From positions 496,001 to 560,000 of the forward strand of contig JACKBS010000004.1 of NCBI GenBank assembly GCA_020634435.1: 64,000 nucleotides of DNA, in the 5' to 3' direction. The translations under genes and the position numbers were made by a program. Positions 16,859-26,183 of this stretch are shown piece by piece; the first letter of the stretch is position 1; every line of letters begins with the position of its first letter. The DNA comes from Ardenticatenaceae bacterium (lineage in GTDB: Bacteria > Chloroflexota > Anaerolineae > Promineifilales > Promineifilaceae). A model generated the notes under the pieces. The model saw only the letters and a list, made by a program, of their open reading frames with translations. It was not told where the DNA came from and made no database searches.

Positions 16859-16925
16859 CCCTAAACGTAAGAAACGCTTCATCGGCACCTTAATAACTGA
16901 ATATTTCCAAAACACCCTGGGGCAT

Positions 16926-18597
16926 TAGCGAACGGCCGTTGGTTCCCACGAGGGGTTGAAACGAGCTGTGGATTTGATGTCACCGGTAAGCCGCGCGAGT
17001 CAGAACGGCCGTTGGTTCCCATGAGGGGTTGAAACCATTAGCGCCAGCACGAGGGCAAAAATAAACCTTTTGTCAGAACGGCCGTTGGTTCCCATGAGGG
17101 GTTGAAACGAAGCTCCCACCCCTGTTTCCACTGGACACACCAGTCAGAACGGCCGTTGGTTCCCATGAGGGTTGAAACCAAAGACATCCAGATTGAAATT
17201 TGGTCTTCGACAGTCAGAACGGCCGTTGGTTCCCATGAGGTTGAAACATAACCCAAGGAGCAGAGGGTAACATCATTGTAGAAAGTCAGAACGGCCGTTG
17301 GTTCCCATGAGGGGTTGAAACCAGGCAGCCAATCTTTCCCTCCATCAACGGCAGTGTCAGAACGGCCGTTGGCTCCCATGAGGGATTTAGACCGTTGTCC
17401 CCAGACCACCATTGGGGTTTCAAACCCGTCGGAACGGCCGTTGGCTGCCATGAGGGATTTAGACTAACAGAGGCATATCCTGCAAACACAATTAGTGCTG
17501 TCGGAACGGCCGTTATCTCCCATGAGGATTTAGACTTTTACCAAAAGTACTGCCCGGCATTCTCTGTACCGTTGGAACGGCCGTTGTCTCCCATGAGGGA
17601 TTTAGACAATATTGGTTTCAGTGTGCCTTTATACGTTACGCGAGTCGGAACGGCCGTTGGCTCCATGAGGGATTTAGACATGGTGTGAACGTTGCCGATA
17701 GCGCCTCAAGTTGGGCCGGAACGGCGGTTGGCTCCATGAGGATTTAGACTTTTCACCTTCTAAGTGAATGTCGAGGTCTGTCAAAGTCGGAACGGCCGTT
17801 GCTCCCACGAGAGATTTAGACACGCCGTAGTAGGTTTAATCGAAATCGTAGTTGGTAATTGGTACCGCCGTTGGCTCCCATGAGGGATTTAGACGCACCG
17901 CTGTTGTCTTCTACGACAACGATGTTGATTGTCGGAACGGCCGTTGGCTCCCATGAGGGGTTGAAACTCAGGCTCTTGGAGGAGCAAATCAATAACAGTC
18001 AGAACGGCCGTTACCACCCATGAGGATTTAGATATGAAGCTACCTGGCGTATACTCAGTTTCTTCGAGTTTCTTTGAGGGATTGAAACACCAGATCGGCA
18101 GGTGTGTCCCATTTGTCCGTTGCGTGTCAGAACGGCTGTTGGCTCCCATGAGGATTTAGACAACACCAATGCCTACGAGTAAGATAATGGTAGCCACAGG
18201 TCGGAACGGCTGTTGGCTCCCATGAGGATTTAGACACCATTTTGCTGTGTTCCAATTCATATTCACTGCTCGTCGGAACGGCTGTTGGCTCCCATGAGGG
18301 ATTTAGACGAACCTTCTTGGCCATCGTGGAAGAAAACTACCGTGTCGGAACGGCCGTTGCTTCCATGAGGGATTTAGACTTGATAAACGTTACCGCCGCC
18401 TTCTTCATGCCTTCGGTCGGAACGGCCGTTAGCTCCCATGAAGGATTTAGACCCATCTTCGCCTTTCGGATCGTACACGATTATCGTGGTCGGAACGGCC
18501 GTTGGCTCCCATGAGGGATTTAGACCAGATTTTGAACTGCAGCTCATATTCAAAGTGGTCCGTCGGAACGGCGTGAGTTCCTTTGAGGGGTTGAAAA
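16926..18597 (+). CRISPR. CRISPR array 2, about 24 repeats, many decayed
   Basis: Repeats start near 16926, 16999, 17072, 17143, 17213, 17285, 17356, 17428, 17500, 17571, 17644, 17713, 17786, 17858, 17931, 17998, 18053, 18126, 18200, 18272, 18344, 18416, 18489 and 18562. The first six end in GTTGAAAC and most of the rest in ATTTAGAC, with exceptions at 17931 and 18053. Many repeats have lost one or two bases in the run GAGGGG or in the CTCCC segment, and those at 17713, 17858, 18053 and 18562 are badly damaged. The first repeat is also off-consensus at its 5' end. The array follows cas6 without an obvious leader, so it may be transcribed with the cas operon. A terminator follows it at once. 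Confidence 0.95.
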
Positions 18598-18599
18598 AA

Positions 18600-18628
18600 T
18601 AGCCACCAAACGGTGGCTGTTTTTTTTG
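18600..18628 (+). terminator. Rho-independent terminator after array 2
   Basis: AGCCACC and GGTGGCT form a stem around AAAC, followed by GTTTTTTTT. The T-run is on the + strand, which supports + strand transcription of array 2. It lies two bases beyond the 3' end of dinB on the other strand. Confidence 0.85.
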
Positions 18629-18629
18629 T

Positions 18630-19781
18630 CTAGTCGAGGAAGGTGAAGCCTAGCTGGCGAATGGTGGGCGCTTCGATTTTGCTCACGCCCACGCCCAGCA
18701 GGCGCATTTTTTGGCCGGGCGGCCAGTTTTCACTCCAGATCGCTTCAGCAACGGCATAAATCGTGTCGGCATCGTCCAGGCCCACTTCCAGCGAGCGCTG
18801 CCGGGTGAAGGTGGTAAAGTCGGCCCAGCGGAATTTGACCGTGACGGTGTGGGCCACCAGCTGCCGCTTTTGCAACGAGCGGGCCACATCGGCCACCATC
18901 TCCCTGAGCTTGGCGCGCAGTTGGGCCGCGTCGTTGAGGTCCTGGTTAAAGGTCCACTCCTGGCTGATGCTTTTGGCCAACCCATGATCAACGACGACGG
19001 AACGGCCGTCTACCCCCCGCGCTCTTTCTTGTAGCGACACCCCCTGGCTGCCAAACGCACCTTGCAGCAGCCCCAGGTCGGCCAGAGCCAGCTGTTCGCA
19101 GGTGTGGATGTTGAGCTTGGCCAGCTTTTCGGCCGTGCGCGGGCCAATGCCGTGGATCGCCCGCGTGGGCAGCGGCGCGAGGAAAGTGGCTTCGGTGCCC
19201 GGTGGCACCACGGTGAACCCTTCCGGCTTGTCGTGATCCGAGGCCACTTTGGCGACGAGCTTGCTGGTGGCCAGCCCCACGGAACAGGGCAGGGCGGTCT
19301 GGCTTTTAACGGCCGTTCGTATTTCCGCCGCCTTCTCTTCGGGATTGTCCCAATCCGACAAATCCACGTACGCCTCATCCACGCTCATCTGCTCCAGTGG
19401 GCCAAACTGCTCCAGGATGGCCATCACCTGCCTGGAGCAGCTGTGGATGCGCTCCCAGTTGGCGGAGGCAATCTTCAAGTAGGGGCAGAGGCGAACGGCC
19501 GTACTCATCGGCATAGCGGAGCGAACGCCCATTTTGCGCGCTTCGTAGCTGGCCGAGGCGACCACGCCGCGCTGATCCGGCTGCCCACCAATCGCCAACG
19601 GCCGTCCCGCATCCTCCGGGTGATCCAAAATGTGCACGTTGACATAAAATGCATCCATGTCCAAATGCAAAATGGCGCGTTCCCAACTTTTTTTAGCCAC
19701 AGAGGGCACAGAGGTTTCAGAGATTAAGCTCACATCCTCTGTGCCCTCTGTGTTCTCTGTGGCCTGCTTTCCCTGGGTCAC
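18630..19781 (-). CDS. dinB: DNA polymerase IV (Y family, DinB)
   Basis: The 383-residue enzyme is a translesion polymerase. Conserved parts include ILHLDMDAFYVNV (metal-binding aspartate), SYEARKMGVRSAMP, MSVDEAYVDLSD (catalytic acidic pair), and the helix-hairpin-helix IHGIGPRTAEKLAKLNIHT. The C-terminal little-finger domain ends with RLLGVGVSKIE. The canonical start would be just before ILHLD, but the only in-frame start is the GTG at 19781, which adds about 35 residues encoded by a dispersed inverted repeat (19696-19765). The GTG overlaps the stop of the upstream pseudogene (GTGA). Confidence 0.92.
   Translation of the reverse strand: MTQGKQATENTEGTEDVSLISETSVPSVAKKSWERAILHLDMDAFYVNVHILDHPEDAGRPLAIGGQPDQRGVVASASYEARKMGVRSAMPMSTAVRLCPYLKIASANWERIHSCSRQVMAILEQFGPLEQMSVDEAYVDLSDWDNPEEKAAEIRTAVKSQTALPCSVGLATSKLVAKVASDHDKPEGFTVVPPGTEATFLAPLPTRAIHGIGPRTAEKLAKLNIHTCEQLALADLGLLQGAFGSQGVSLQERARGVDGRSVVVDHGLAKSISQEWTFNQDLNDAAQLRAKLREMVADVARSLQKRQLVAHTVTVKFRWADFTTFTRQRSLEVGLDDADTIYAVAEAIWSENWPPGQKMRLLGVGVSKIEAPTIRQLGFTFLD
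19696..19765. repeat. CACAGAG-type inverted repeat inside the dinB 5' end
   Basis: Arms GCCACAGAGGGCACAGAGG (19696-19714) and CCTCTGTGCCCTCTGTG (from 19736) face each other across ~20 bases. The element is read through in frame as part of dinB. Related words occur at 6550, 34650 and 36970, so it belongs to a dispersed family. Confidence 0.7.
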
Positions 19782-21099
19782 GGACGATAGACCTCCGGCT
19801 CGATGGGTGCCTGGGCGGGCGGCACCGGCGCGGTGAAATAATTTTGCAGGCTATAGCGCGTCATAGGCGCGATGAGCTGCTGGGCCAAATCGGCAATGCC
19901 CGCAAACTGGCCGCCCAAAAACCAGATGGCTGCGCCTTTCACCTCGGGGTACGGCGCATACAGCCGCGATGCCCAGGCGATGTCCTGCATCGCCTGCTCC
20001 GGCGCGGGCACTTTTTCATAGGTCCAGCCCCACTCGGTGATGAGCACGGTCGGGCGGGGAATGCCCTACGTGTCTACAATCTGAAACAGTGTCTGAAAAC
20101 GGCCGATTTTGTACGGATACTCGTGGCCGATGTCTTCCACCAGATAGCTGTATTCGTGCAGGGCGATGGCCAGCCGGTCGGGATTGTTCCCCGCCAGCCG
20201 CAAAAACGCTATCATGCTGGGTGTTTGCCAATCTGTCGGTTCAGGCTCGCCGGAAGCCCAGCCAAACGCGGCCCAGCGGAACCCTTCGTTCATGGCCAAT
20301 TCGGCCGTTTTGAGAGCAAATTGGCCCAGCCACTCCGCCTGATTTTTATCCACTTCATTGATCGTTTCCAGCCAGACAAGATCGCGATCTAGCTCTGGCG
20401 GAAAGGCATCACGGTGCATTTGCCAATGAATTTCGGCGGCTTGCCCGGGCGGCAGGCTGTAGTTGGGCACGTTCCAATCATAATTGGAACCGCCCTGAGA
20501 TGCTTTGCGGTAGACCAGCACGTGGGGCACGCCGCTCTGCTTCATCAGCTCCTGGGCAATGAAGATGGGCTGCGCGTTGTCCACGCTCTTGAGGAAGAAG
20601 GAATCCGGCGGCGTCCAGGGCGCGCATCCACTGTTCCAGCCCTTCGCTGTTGCCGCCGAGGCCGGTATGGAAGCCAATTTTACCGGCGCGAGGGCCAATC
20701 CTGCGCGGCGAGTTCGGTGCGAACGGCCGTAAAATCCACCGTCGGAATGGGCGTTGGGCTGGGTGTTTCCGTCGGCGACAGCGGCGTTGGCGTGGCGCTG
20801 TCTGGATTGGCGACGTAGGGCAGGTAGACGTCGCTGCCATCCAAGGTGCCGATGGGCGGTGGGGTGAAGATGAGTTCGGCCGTGGGCGTGGTGCCGGGGT
20901 AGGGTTCCGTCACAACTGGCAGCGTGGGCGGTGGGTAGCCCGCCAGGGTTTCCTCAGCCAAGGGATAGCCAGTCGGCGTGGTTACCTGGCTCAATGCGTC
21001 TGCTGTGCTGCTCGGCGGGAGTGTCGCGGTGGGGTCGGGTGGAGATTGGCAGGCGGTAACGGCCGTAACCAGCAGCAGCCCCATCAACCAGCGCAGCAC
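19778..21099 (-). pseudogene. Glycosidase-like lipoprotein gene, frameshifted and stopped
   Basis: Four frame segments together make one protein. It begins with a lipoprotein signal ending LLLVTAVTAC and a Pro/Thr-rich linker. It continues in a second frame from about 20690 (GKIGFHTGLGGNSEGLEQWM) and a third from about 20610 (SVDNAQPIFIAQELMKQSGVPHVLVYR, then LVWLETINEVDKNQAEWLG). A TAG at 20066 then interrupts the last part (VLITEWGWTYEKVPAP). The ETINEVD and TEWGWTY words resemble acid/base and nucleophile regions of clan-A glycoside hydrolases. Two frameshifts plus one stop make a functional product unlikely. It resembles, in architecture, the intact lipoprotein at 44410. Assembly errors could explain part of the damage. 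Confidence 0.7.
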
Positions 21100-21107
21100 T
21101 GACCCCC

Positions 21108-21190
21108 ACCCTGGCCCTCCCCCTCCTAGGGGGAGGGAAGTTGCTCCCTCTCCCTCCCAGGGAGAGGGCTGGGGTGAGGGTTTCTTACCC
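21108..21190. repeat. CCCTCCCC-type dispersed repeat, copy 1
   Basis: Blocks such as CCCTGGCCCTCCCCCTC and GGGAGAGGGCTGGGGTGAGGG form an inverted pair. A second copy occupies 22319-22405. The element lies in the gap between the pseudogene and the M24 peptidase and adds a spurious in-frame extension to the former. Confidence 0.6.
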
Positions 21191-21196
21191 TTAAGG

Positions 21197-22300
21197 TTAC
21201 CCAACCGTAATCAACTCGCGCGTCATCGTGGTCAGGCTGCGGTAGCCGTCTTCGGTGATGACCACATCGTCCTCGATGCGCACGCCGCCGCGACCCGGCA
21301 GGTAGATGCCTGGCTCCACGGTGAAGACGTTGCCCGGAATCAGCGGCTCAGTGTTGGCCTCCATCATGAAGGGCGGTTCGTGGACCTCCACGCCCAGGCC
21401 GTGCCCGGTGCGGTGGATGAAATAGTCGCCGTAGCCCGCATCGTCAATCACTTCGCGGGCGGCGCGGTCTACATCCTGCCCGGTTGCGCCGGGGCCAGAG
21501 GCCAGCACGCCCTGTTCGTTGGCCAGCTTGACCGTCTCGTAGATGTGGCGCAGTTCGGGTTCCAGTTCGCCAACGGCAAAGGTGCGGGTAATGTCTGAGG
21601 GGTAACCGTCCACATAGCAGCCCCAATCAATCACCAGGAGATCGCCTTCCTGCAACGGCCGTTCCGTAGGCACAGCATGGGGCGAAGCGCCATTGGGTCC
21701 GGCAGACACAATCGGCCCAAAGGCAATGGATTCGGCCCCTTCATCCAGCTGGAACTGAGTGAGCATGGCCGCCACCTGCTTTTCCGTCATGCCAATCTCA
21801 ATCATGGGAATCAGCCGTTCCATCGCCCGTTCCGCCGCGCCAATAGCGCGCTCCATGGCTGCAATTTCTTCCGCGTCCTTCACGGCGCGCAGGGTGCTGA
21901 GGATTGGTTCGGCGTGGGTGGTGGTGAGGCCGGGCGCGTACCGCTTGAGCAGTTCCAACTCCAGCACCCGCATGTGCAGCGCCTCGACGCCCAGCAAATA
22001 ATCGGATAGCTCCAGCACGGCGCATGCCTGCTGGAAAGCGCCCGTGTACCCCTCGTCATCGCTCCAGGCGAAAATACGATCTTCGGGAATGCCGGCGGCG
22101 CGGGCCTTCATTGCTTCCAGGCCAGGAATGACAATGGCAGGCTCATCATCGGCGGGGAAGAAGAGCACAATCGGCCGTTCGCTGACGTGGGAGTGGATGC
22201 CGCTGAGGTAGGCCATGTTGGGGCCAGGTACCAGGGCCACGCCATCCACGCCGTGGGCCAGAATTTGCTGGGTGAGTTTTTGGAGACGGGATTGGTTCAT
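21197..22300 (-). CDS. M24 metallopeptidase (Xaa-Pro dipeptidase-like)
   Basis: This 367-residue enzyme probably removes the N-terminal residue before proline, or cleaves Xaa-Pro dipeptides, in the cytoplasm. The N-terminal creatinase-like domain (~1-130) is followed by the pita-bread domain. All five metal ligands are visible: VIDWGC, SDITRTF, TGHGLGVEVHE, FTVEPGIY and VRIEDDVV. I prefer the ATG at 22300 because AAAGGA lies upstream. An ATG at 22318 is also in frame but is next to the dispersed repeat. It follows the biotin-carrier gene on the same strand after a 106-base gap filled by that repeat. Confidence 0.9.
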   Translation of the reverse strand: MNQSRLQKLTQQILAHGVDGVALVPGPNMAYLSGIHSHVSERPIVLFFPADDEPAIVIPGLEAMKARAAGIPEDRIFAWSDDEGYTGAFQQACAVLELSDYLLGVEALHMRVLELELLKRYAPGLTTTHAEPILSTLRAVKDAEEIAAMERAIGAAERAMERLIPMIEIGMTEKQVAAMLTQFQLDEGAESIAFGPIVSAGPNGASPHAVPTERPLQEGDLLVIDWGCYVDGYPSDITRTFAVGELEPELRHIYETVKLANEQGVLASGPGATGQDVDRAAREVIDDAGYGDYFIHRTGHGLGVEVHEPPFMMEANTEPLIPGNVFTVEPGIYLPGRGGVRIEDDVVITEDGYRSLTTMTRELITVG

Positions 22301-22318
22301 GCGATTGATTCCTTTCAT

Positions 22319-22405
22319 TTACCCCCTCCCTAGCCCTCCCCCTGGAAGGGGGCGGGAACTTGGCTCCCTCTCCCTCGCAGGGAGAGGGTTGGGGTGAGGG
22401 TCGGT
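22319..22405. repeat. CCCTCCCC-type dispersed repeat, copy 2
   Basis: This is the second copy of the element at 21108-21190. It has CCCTCCCTAGCCCTCCCCCT on one side and GGGAGAGGGTTGGGGTGAGGG on the other. It fills the gap between the biotin-carrier gene and the M24 peptidase. Confidence 0.6.
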
Positions 22406-22406
22406 T

Positions 22407-22931
22407 TTACAATTGATCCAATTCTAGCAGCGGCACGCCTGCCTGCACGGAGTCGCCTTTGGCGCAGTGGAGGGCGGTGACGGTGCCGCTGGTGGGGGCC
22501 TGGATGGGAATGATCATCTTCATGGATTCGAGCAGGATGAGCTTGTCGCCGTCCTGTACCTGGTCGCCGACGCTGACGAGAATGTCGGCGACGACGGCGG
22601 GGATGGTGGCGGCGAGCGAGGCGTCGCTGCTGGCGCTGCCACCGCCGCGCGGCAAGACGCGCTCGTAGTGGTGGGTACGGCCGTTTACCCACAATTGCCG
22701 CTTTGTCCCATCCTTGTGCCCCACCAATCGCCACTGCTGGCGGGAGCCATCGGGCAGGATGCGCTCCAGTAAAATTGTGTCGTTGGTGTGCGCGATGAGG
22801 TGGAAAACAGCTGCTTCGGCAGGCTCAGCACCGGCGTTTCCCCCCGCAAGCTGCACGTGAATTTCAGACCCCTGACGGCGGGCCTGCACGGTTTTCTCAC
22901 TGTTGTTTTGGCGAAGGATAAATTCGGTCAT
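22407..22931 (-). CDS. Biotin/lipoyl carrier domain protein
   Basis: The 174-residue protein ends in a biotinyl domain with the modification motif LLESMKMIIPI, where the lysine carries biotin. QAPTSGTVTAL and a final GVPLLELDQL follow. The N-terminal ~90 residues (TEFILRQNNSEKTVQ and WRLVGHKDGTKRQLWVNGR) are less conserved. Such carriers serve acyl-CoA or pyruvate carboxylases or decarboxylases, but no carboxylase gene is in the window. The ATG at 22931 overlaps the stop of the NfeD-type gene (ATGA). Confidence 0.82.
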   Translation of the reverse strand: MTEFILRQNNSEKTVQARRQGSEIHVQLAGGNAGAEPAEAAVFHLIAHTNDTILLERILPDGSRQQWRLVGHKDGTKRQLWVNGRTHHYERVLPRGGGSASSDASLAATIPAVVADILVSVGDQVQDGDKLILLESMKMIIPIQAPTSGTVTALHCAKGDSVQAGVPLLELDQL

Positions 22932-24307
22932 GGGGTGGGTTGCTCCAAGACGGCCGTTTCGGCCACGGGTTCGACCTGTATTTTCATGCCCTGTAGCTGC
23001 TGCACGCGCACCGCGTCGCCAAAGTGGATGGGCTGGCTGGCGACCGCCTGCCAAATTTCACCCTTCAGCGTGATGGTGCCGCGATACAGAATGCCGTCCG
23101 GGTCGAACGAATCGCGGGCGGTGCCAATTTGGCCCATCATGCCCTGCTGCCCGGTAATCGGCTGCCGCCGCTGGGCGCGCACGGCAAAGGCGACGATAAC
23201 GATGAAAAATCCAGCGGTGACCAGGGCAATGGCGATGGCCGCCGGAATGGAGAGGCGCACAAATTCTGGCGTGCCGGAGTTAAACAGCACCAGCAGCCCG
23301 GCAATGAGCGTAATCGTCCCGGCGACGGCCAATGCGCCATGCGTTGGCGCTTTTATTTCTAGCCCCAGCAGCACAAAGGCGACCAAAATCAGGCCCAGGC
23401 CCAACCAGTTGACTGGCAATTGCCCCAAACCGTACAGCCCAATGCCCAAAAAGAGCACGCCGATAAATCCGGCAACCCAACCGCCTGGGCTGGAAATTTC
23501 GATGATGATGGCCTGGACGCCAATGGCCATCAGGATGGAGACGAGCACTGTGTTGGTGAGGGCCAGCAGCAGCATCTCGATGAAGGTGAGGGGGATGGCG
23601 GTTTGATTGGCAACGGCCGTATGCAGCACTTGCTCTTGGCCATTGACGAGGACAGTACGGCCGTCTAGCGCCGCCAACAAATCTTCTGGCGAGTCAGCGA
23701 TGGCGTCAATAAAACCGGCTGTCAATGCTTCTTGCGAACTGACGGCGCGGGCATCCTCAATCATTGCTTCGCCTAAAGCCACGGCTTCCGGGCCACGCCG
23801 CTCTGTCAGGCTGCGGATGGTGGCTTTGAGCGCCTCTACTTCTTTGCGGTAGGCCGTCTCGTTAATGTCACTGCCATCGGAATTGATGGGGGAGGCCGCA
23901 CCGATGATGGTTTCGGGGGCCATGCCAGCGGCATGGGCTGCGGCCGTAATAATGCTGCCAGCAGAGGCTGCCATCGCGCCTTCTGGCCCAATGTACACAA
24001 TCACCGGAATCTCTGAGGCGCGAAACAGTTCCACAATTTCAAGTGTGGTGACGACTGCGCCCCCTGGCGTGTTTAAAGTGATGAGCACCGCATCTGCCCC
24101 AGAAACGGCCGCTTCCGCCAAACCGCGCTCAAAATAGGTGTGCATAATTGGCGTCACCGGGCCGTCAAATTCCAGCACGGCCACTTCGCTGCCGCTTTGG
24201 GCGCTGGCTAGTTGGGCTTGTACCAATACGAAAGCAACGATTGCCAGCAGAAATAGCTTCGCATAGGCAGTTTGTATCTGAATTGGTTTCTTGCGTAAAT
24301 GGATCAT
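22928..24307 (-). CDS. NfeD-type membrane serine protease (ClpP-like, long form)
   Basis: The 459-residue protein has an N-terminal signal/anchor (KLFLLAIVAFVLVQAQLASA). A ClpP/SppA-like protease domain follows with LNTPGGAV, a catalytic serine in AMAASAGSI, and a likely lysine further on. Next come four or five membrane helices (residues ~235-385) and a C-terminal OB-fold NfeD domain (QIGTARDSFDPDGILYRGTITLKGE). Long-form NfeD proteins usually act on membrane-protein partners such as stomatin-like proteins, but no such partner gene is adjacent. It overlaps the Nudix gene upstream and the biotin-carrier gene downstream by four bases each. Confidence 0.9.
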   Translation of the reverse strand: MIHLRKKPIQIQTAYAKLFLLAIVAFVLVQAQLASAQSGSEVAVLEFDGPVTPIMHTYFERGLAEAAVSGADAVLITLNTPGGAVVTTLEIVELFRASEIPVIVYIGPEGAMAASAGSIITAAAHAAGMAPETIIGAASPINSDGSDINETAYRKEVEALKATIRSLTERRGPEAVALGEAMIEDARAVSSQEALTAGFIDAIADSPEDLLAALDGRTVLVNGQEQVLHTAVANQTAIPLTFIEMLLLALTNTVLVSILMAIGVQAIIIEISSPGGWVAGFIGVLFLGIGLYGLGQLPVNWLGLGLILVAFVLLGLEIKAPTHGALAVAGTITLIAGLLVLFNSGTPEFVRLSIPAAIAIALVTAGFFIVIVAFAVRAQRRQPITGQQGMMGQIGTARDSFDPDGILYRGTITLKGEIWQAVASQPIHFGDAVRVQQLQGMKIQVEPVAETAVLEQPTP

Positions 24308-24786
24308 GCGTTTTGCTGATCTTCCAAATAAACAGTTTGACCCCAATCATACTGCTGCCAGGCCGCTAAAACACGCGCTTTTAATGGTTTTGTCATCGCT
24401 TCGGGTAGGGTGTCCCGGCTAAAAAAGGCAAATTCGCTGAGTTCATCGGTTGGCAGTTGGATGGCAGCAATGTCTGAATCTTGCAGCACACCGCCATCAA
24501 AAATGAACATCAAGGACTCTGTTTTGGGGTCGTTTGGGCTGTTGTAATCAATCACCAACAGCCGCCCAATTTCTCGGTTTAAGCCAATTTCTTCAAAAAC
24601 TTCGCGCTGGCAACATTGTTTGGGTGACTCGTTATCTTCCACGACGCCGCCGGGAATTTCCCAACCCGGCTTGTAGTTTGGTTTGACCAGGAGAACTTCG
24701 TTTCTTTCATTAAAAAACAAACAGCCCGCACCCATCCGTTTTTTGGGTAAGGATTCGTAATAAGCATGGGAGTAAGCTAATGTCAT
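24304..24786 (-). CDS. Nudix hydrolase
   Basis: This 160-residue protein carries a complete Nudix box, GGVVEDNESPKQCCQREVFE followed by EIGL, in residues ~45-68. The box supplies the metal-binding REVFEE core. The enzyme hydrolyses a nucleoside diphosphate linked to some group; the substrate cannot be told from sequence. It overlaps the histidine kinase stop and the NfeD start by four bases on each side, indicating one transcript. Confidence 0.9.
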   Translation of the reverse strand: MTLAYSHAYYESLPKKRMGAGCLFFNERNEVLLVKPNYKPGWEIPGGVVEDNESPKQCCQREVFEEIGLNREIGRLLVIDYNSPNDPKTESLMFIFDGGVLQDSDIAAIQLPTDELSEFAFFSRDTLPEAMTKPLKARVLAAWQQYDWGQTVYLEDQQNA

Positions 24787-26038
24787 AGCAGTCCGGTGGG
24801 GGGCAGTTCCAAACGCAGGGCGATGATAAATTCACTGCCCTCCCGGTTGCTGCTTTCGGCCCAAATACGGCCGCCGTGCAGCTCTACCAACTCTTTGGCG
24901 ATGGACAAACCCAGCCCCATGCCTTCATGCTGGCGGCGCAGGGGCGATTCGACCTGGTAGAACCGCTTGAAAATGCGCTCTAGCTGGTCTTCTGGCACGC
25001 CGATGCCGCTGTCTTTGATGCGGAACCACGCTTCGCGCCCTTGACGCTCCACTTTTACAACAATTTGGCCGCCCTTGGGTGTAAATTTAACGGCGTTGTT
25101 GAGCAGGTTGCCGATGATCACTTCCATCATGTCCTGGTCGATGAGGACGAGCAGTTCATGGTCTGGCAGGGTGACGTGGACGGTTTGCTCTTTGGCAACG
25201 GCCGTTTCGTCCCGCTCCAGGTTCATATCGTGAACCAGAGCCACCAAATTCACCTTTTTGCGGGTGAGCGCCGCCGTGCCAGCATCCACATAGCGCAGGT
25301 TGAGCATGTCTTGAATGAGAGCCCGCAGATGAACGGCCGCTTGCAGCACATTGTCGAACTGCGCCGTCATCTCTGGCCCTGCTTCGTCGCGCAAAAAGGA
25401 AACGTAGCCCAAAATTACCGACAGCGGCGTGCGCAGTTCGTGTGAGGCGATGGCAATGAAATCGGTTTTGAGCTGATCCAGCTCATTGAGTTCCGCGTTG
25501 GCCTGCTGTAACTCGTTGAACAGCCGGGCCTGTTCCACTGCCACGCCCGCAATATCCGCCAAAATGGAGAGCGTTTCAAAATCCTGAATCGAGAAATCGC
25601 CGCCACCGTTTTTGTTGAGCGCTTCCAGCACGCCGACCGGTTCCTGGTTTACGTTGTGCATGGGCACGCCCAAAATAGAGCGGGTATGGAAGGAAATCGC
25701 ATCATCCACATTTTGGTTCCAGCGCGAGTCTTTGGATACGTCCTGGATGTACATGGGCTTGTTTTCGGTGAGAATGGCTCCGGCAATCGAACCATCGAGC
25801 GAGACGGTCATGTCGGCCATTTCGGGCGGCACTTCGTTGGAAGACGCTTTGAAGTGAAGCTGCTGCGTTTTGGGGTCCAACAGCAAAATGGAGGCGGCTT
25901 CCGCGTTGGTCAGGTCGGCCGCTTCGGAAATGATGCGGAGAGCAAATGGTCGAGATTGGTGGTGGCGTTGAGTACCCGGCTAATTTCAACCAGGCGAGCC
26001 ATTCGTTCGGCATTTAGTTTGGGGCGCTGCGCGTTCAT
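24783..26038 (-). pseudogene. GAF-domain sensor histidine kinase with N-terminal frameshift
   Basis: The ATG at 26038 begins MNAQRPKLNAERMARLVEIS and runs into a GAF domain as far as about 25943. There one missing base shifts the frame (HLLSA instead of continuing to RIISEAADLT). The rest of the kinase continues in the second frame down to 24783: GAF remainder, a helix, the H box AIASHELRTPLSVI, the N box NLLNNAVKFTPKGG, and the G box KDSGIGVPEDQ. The shift-corrected length would be about 418 residues. There are no membrane segments, so it would sense a cytoplasmic signal. No response regulator gene is adjacent. A sequencing error, a true mutation, or a shorter protein from an internal start (25886) are all possible. 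It is the first gene of the overlapping minus-strand set. Confidence 0.72.
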
Positions 26039-26183
26039 AAGCGGTCCTTGCTTAACAGGTGATGAATACGGCCGTTTTCTCCGGTTGTCTTTGAAGATAT
26101 GATACGGTATGCTGACTGCTTAGACAAGCGGCGGGAACGGCCGTTTGTCGAGAGTAAACACTGACTTTAACCATTGTTCAATG

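Noticed and set aside
17038..18514. Similar repeat-like protein frames in the second array
   Set aside because: They are translations of array 2, on both strands, and not genes.
23024..23362. Antisense frames in the NfeD gene
   Set aside because: They only reflect codon bias of the real gene on the minus strand.
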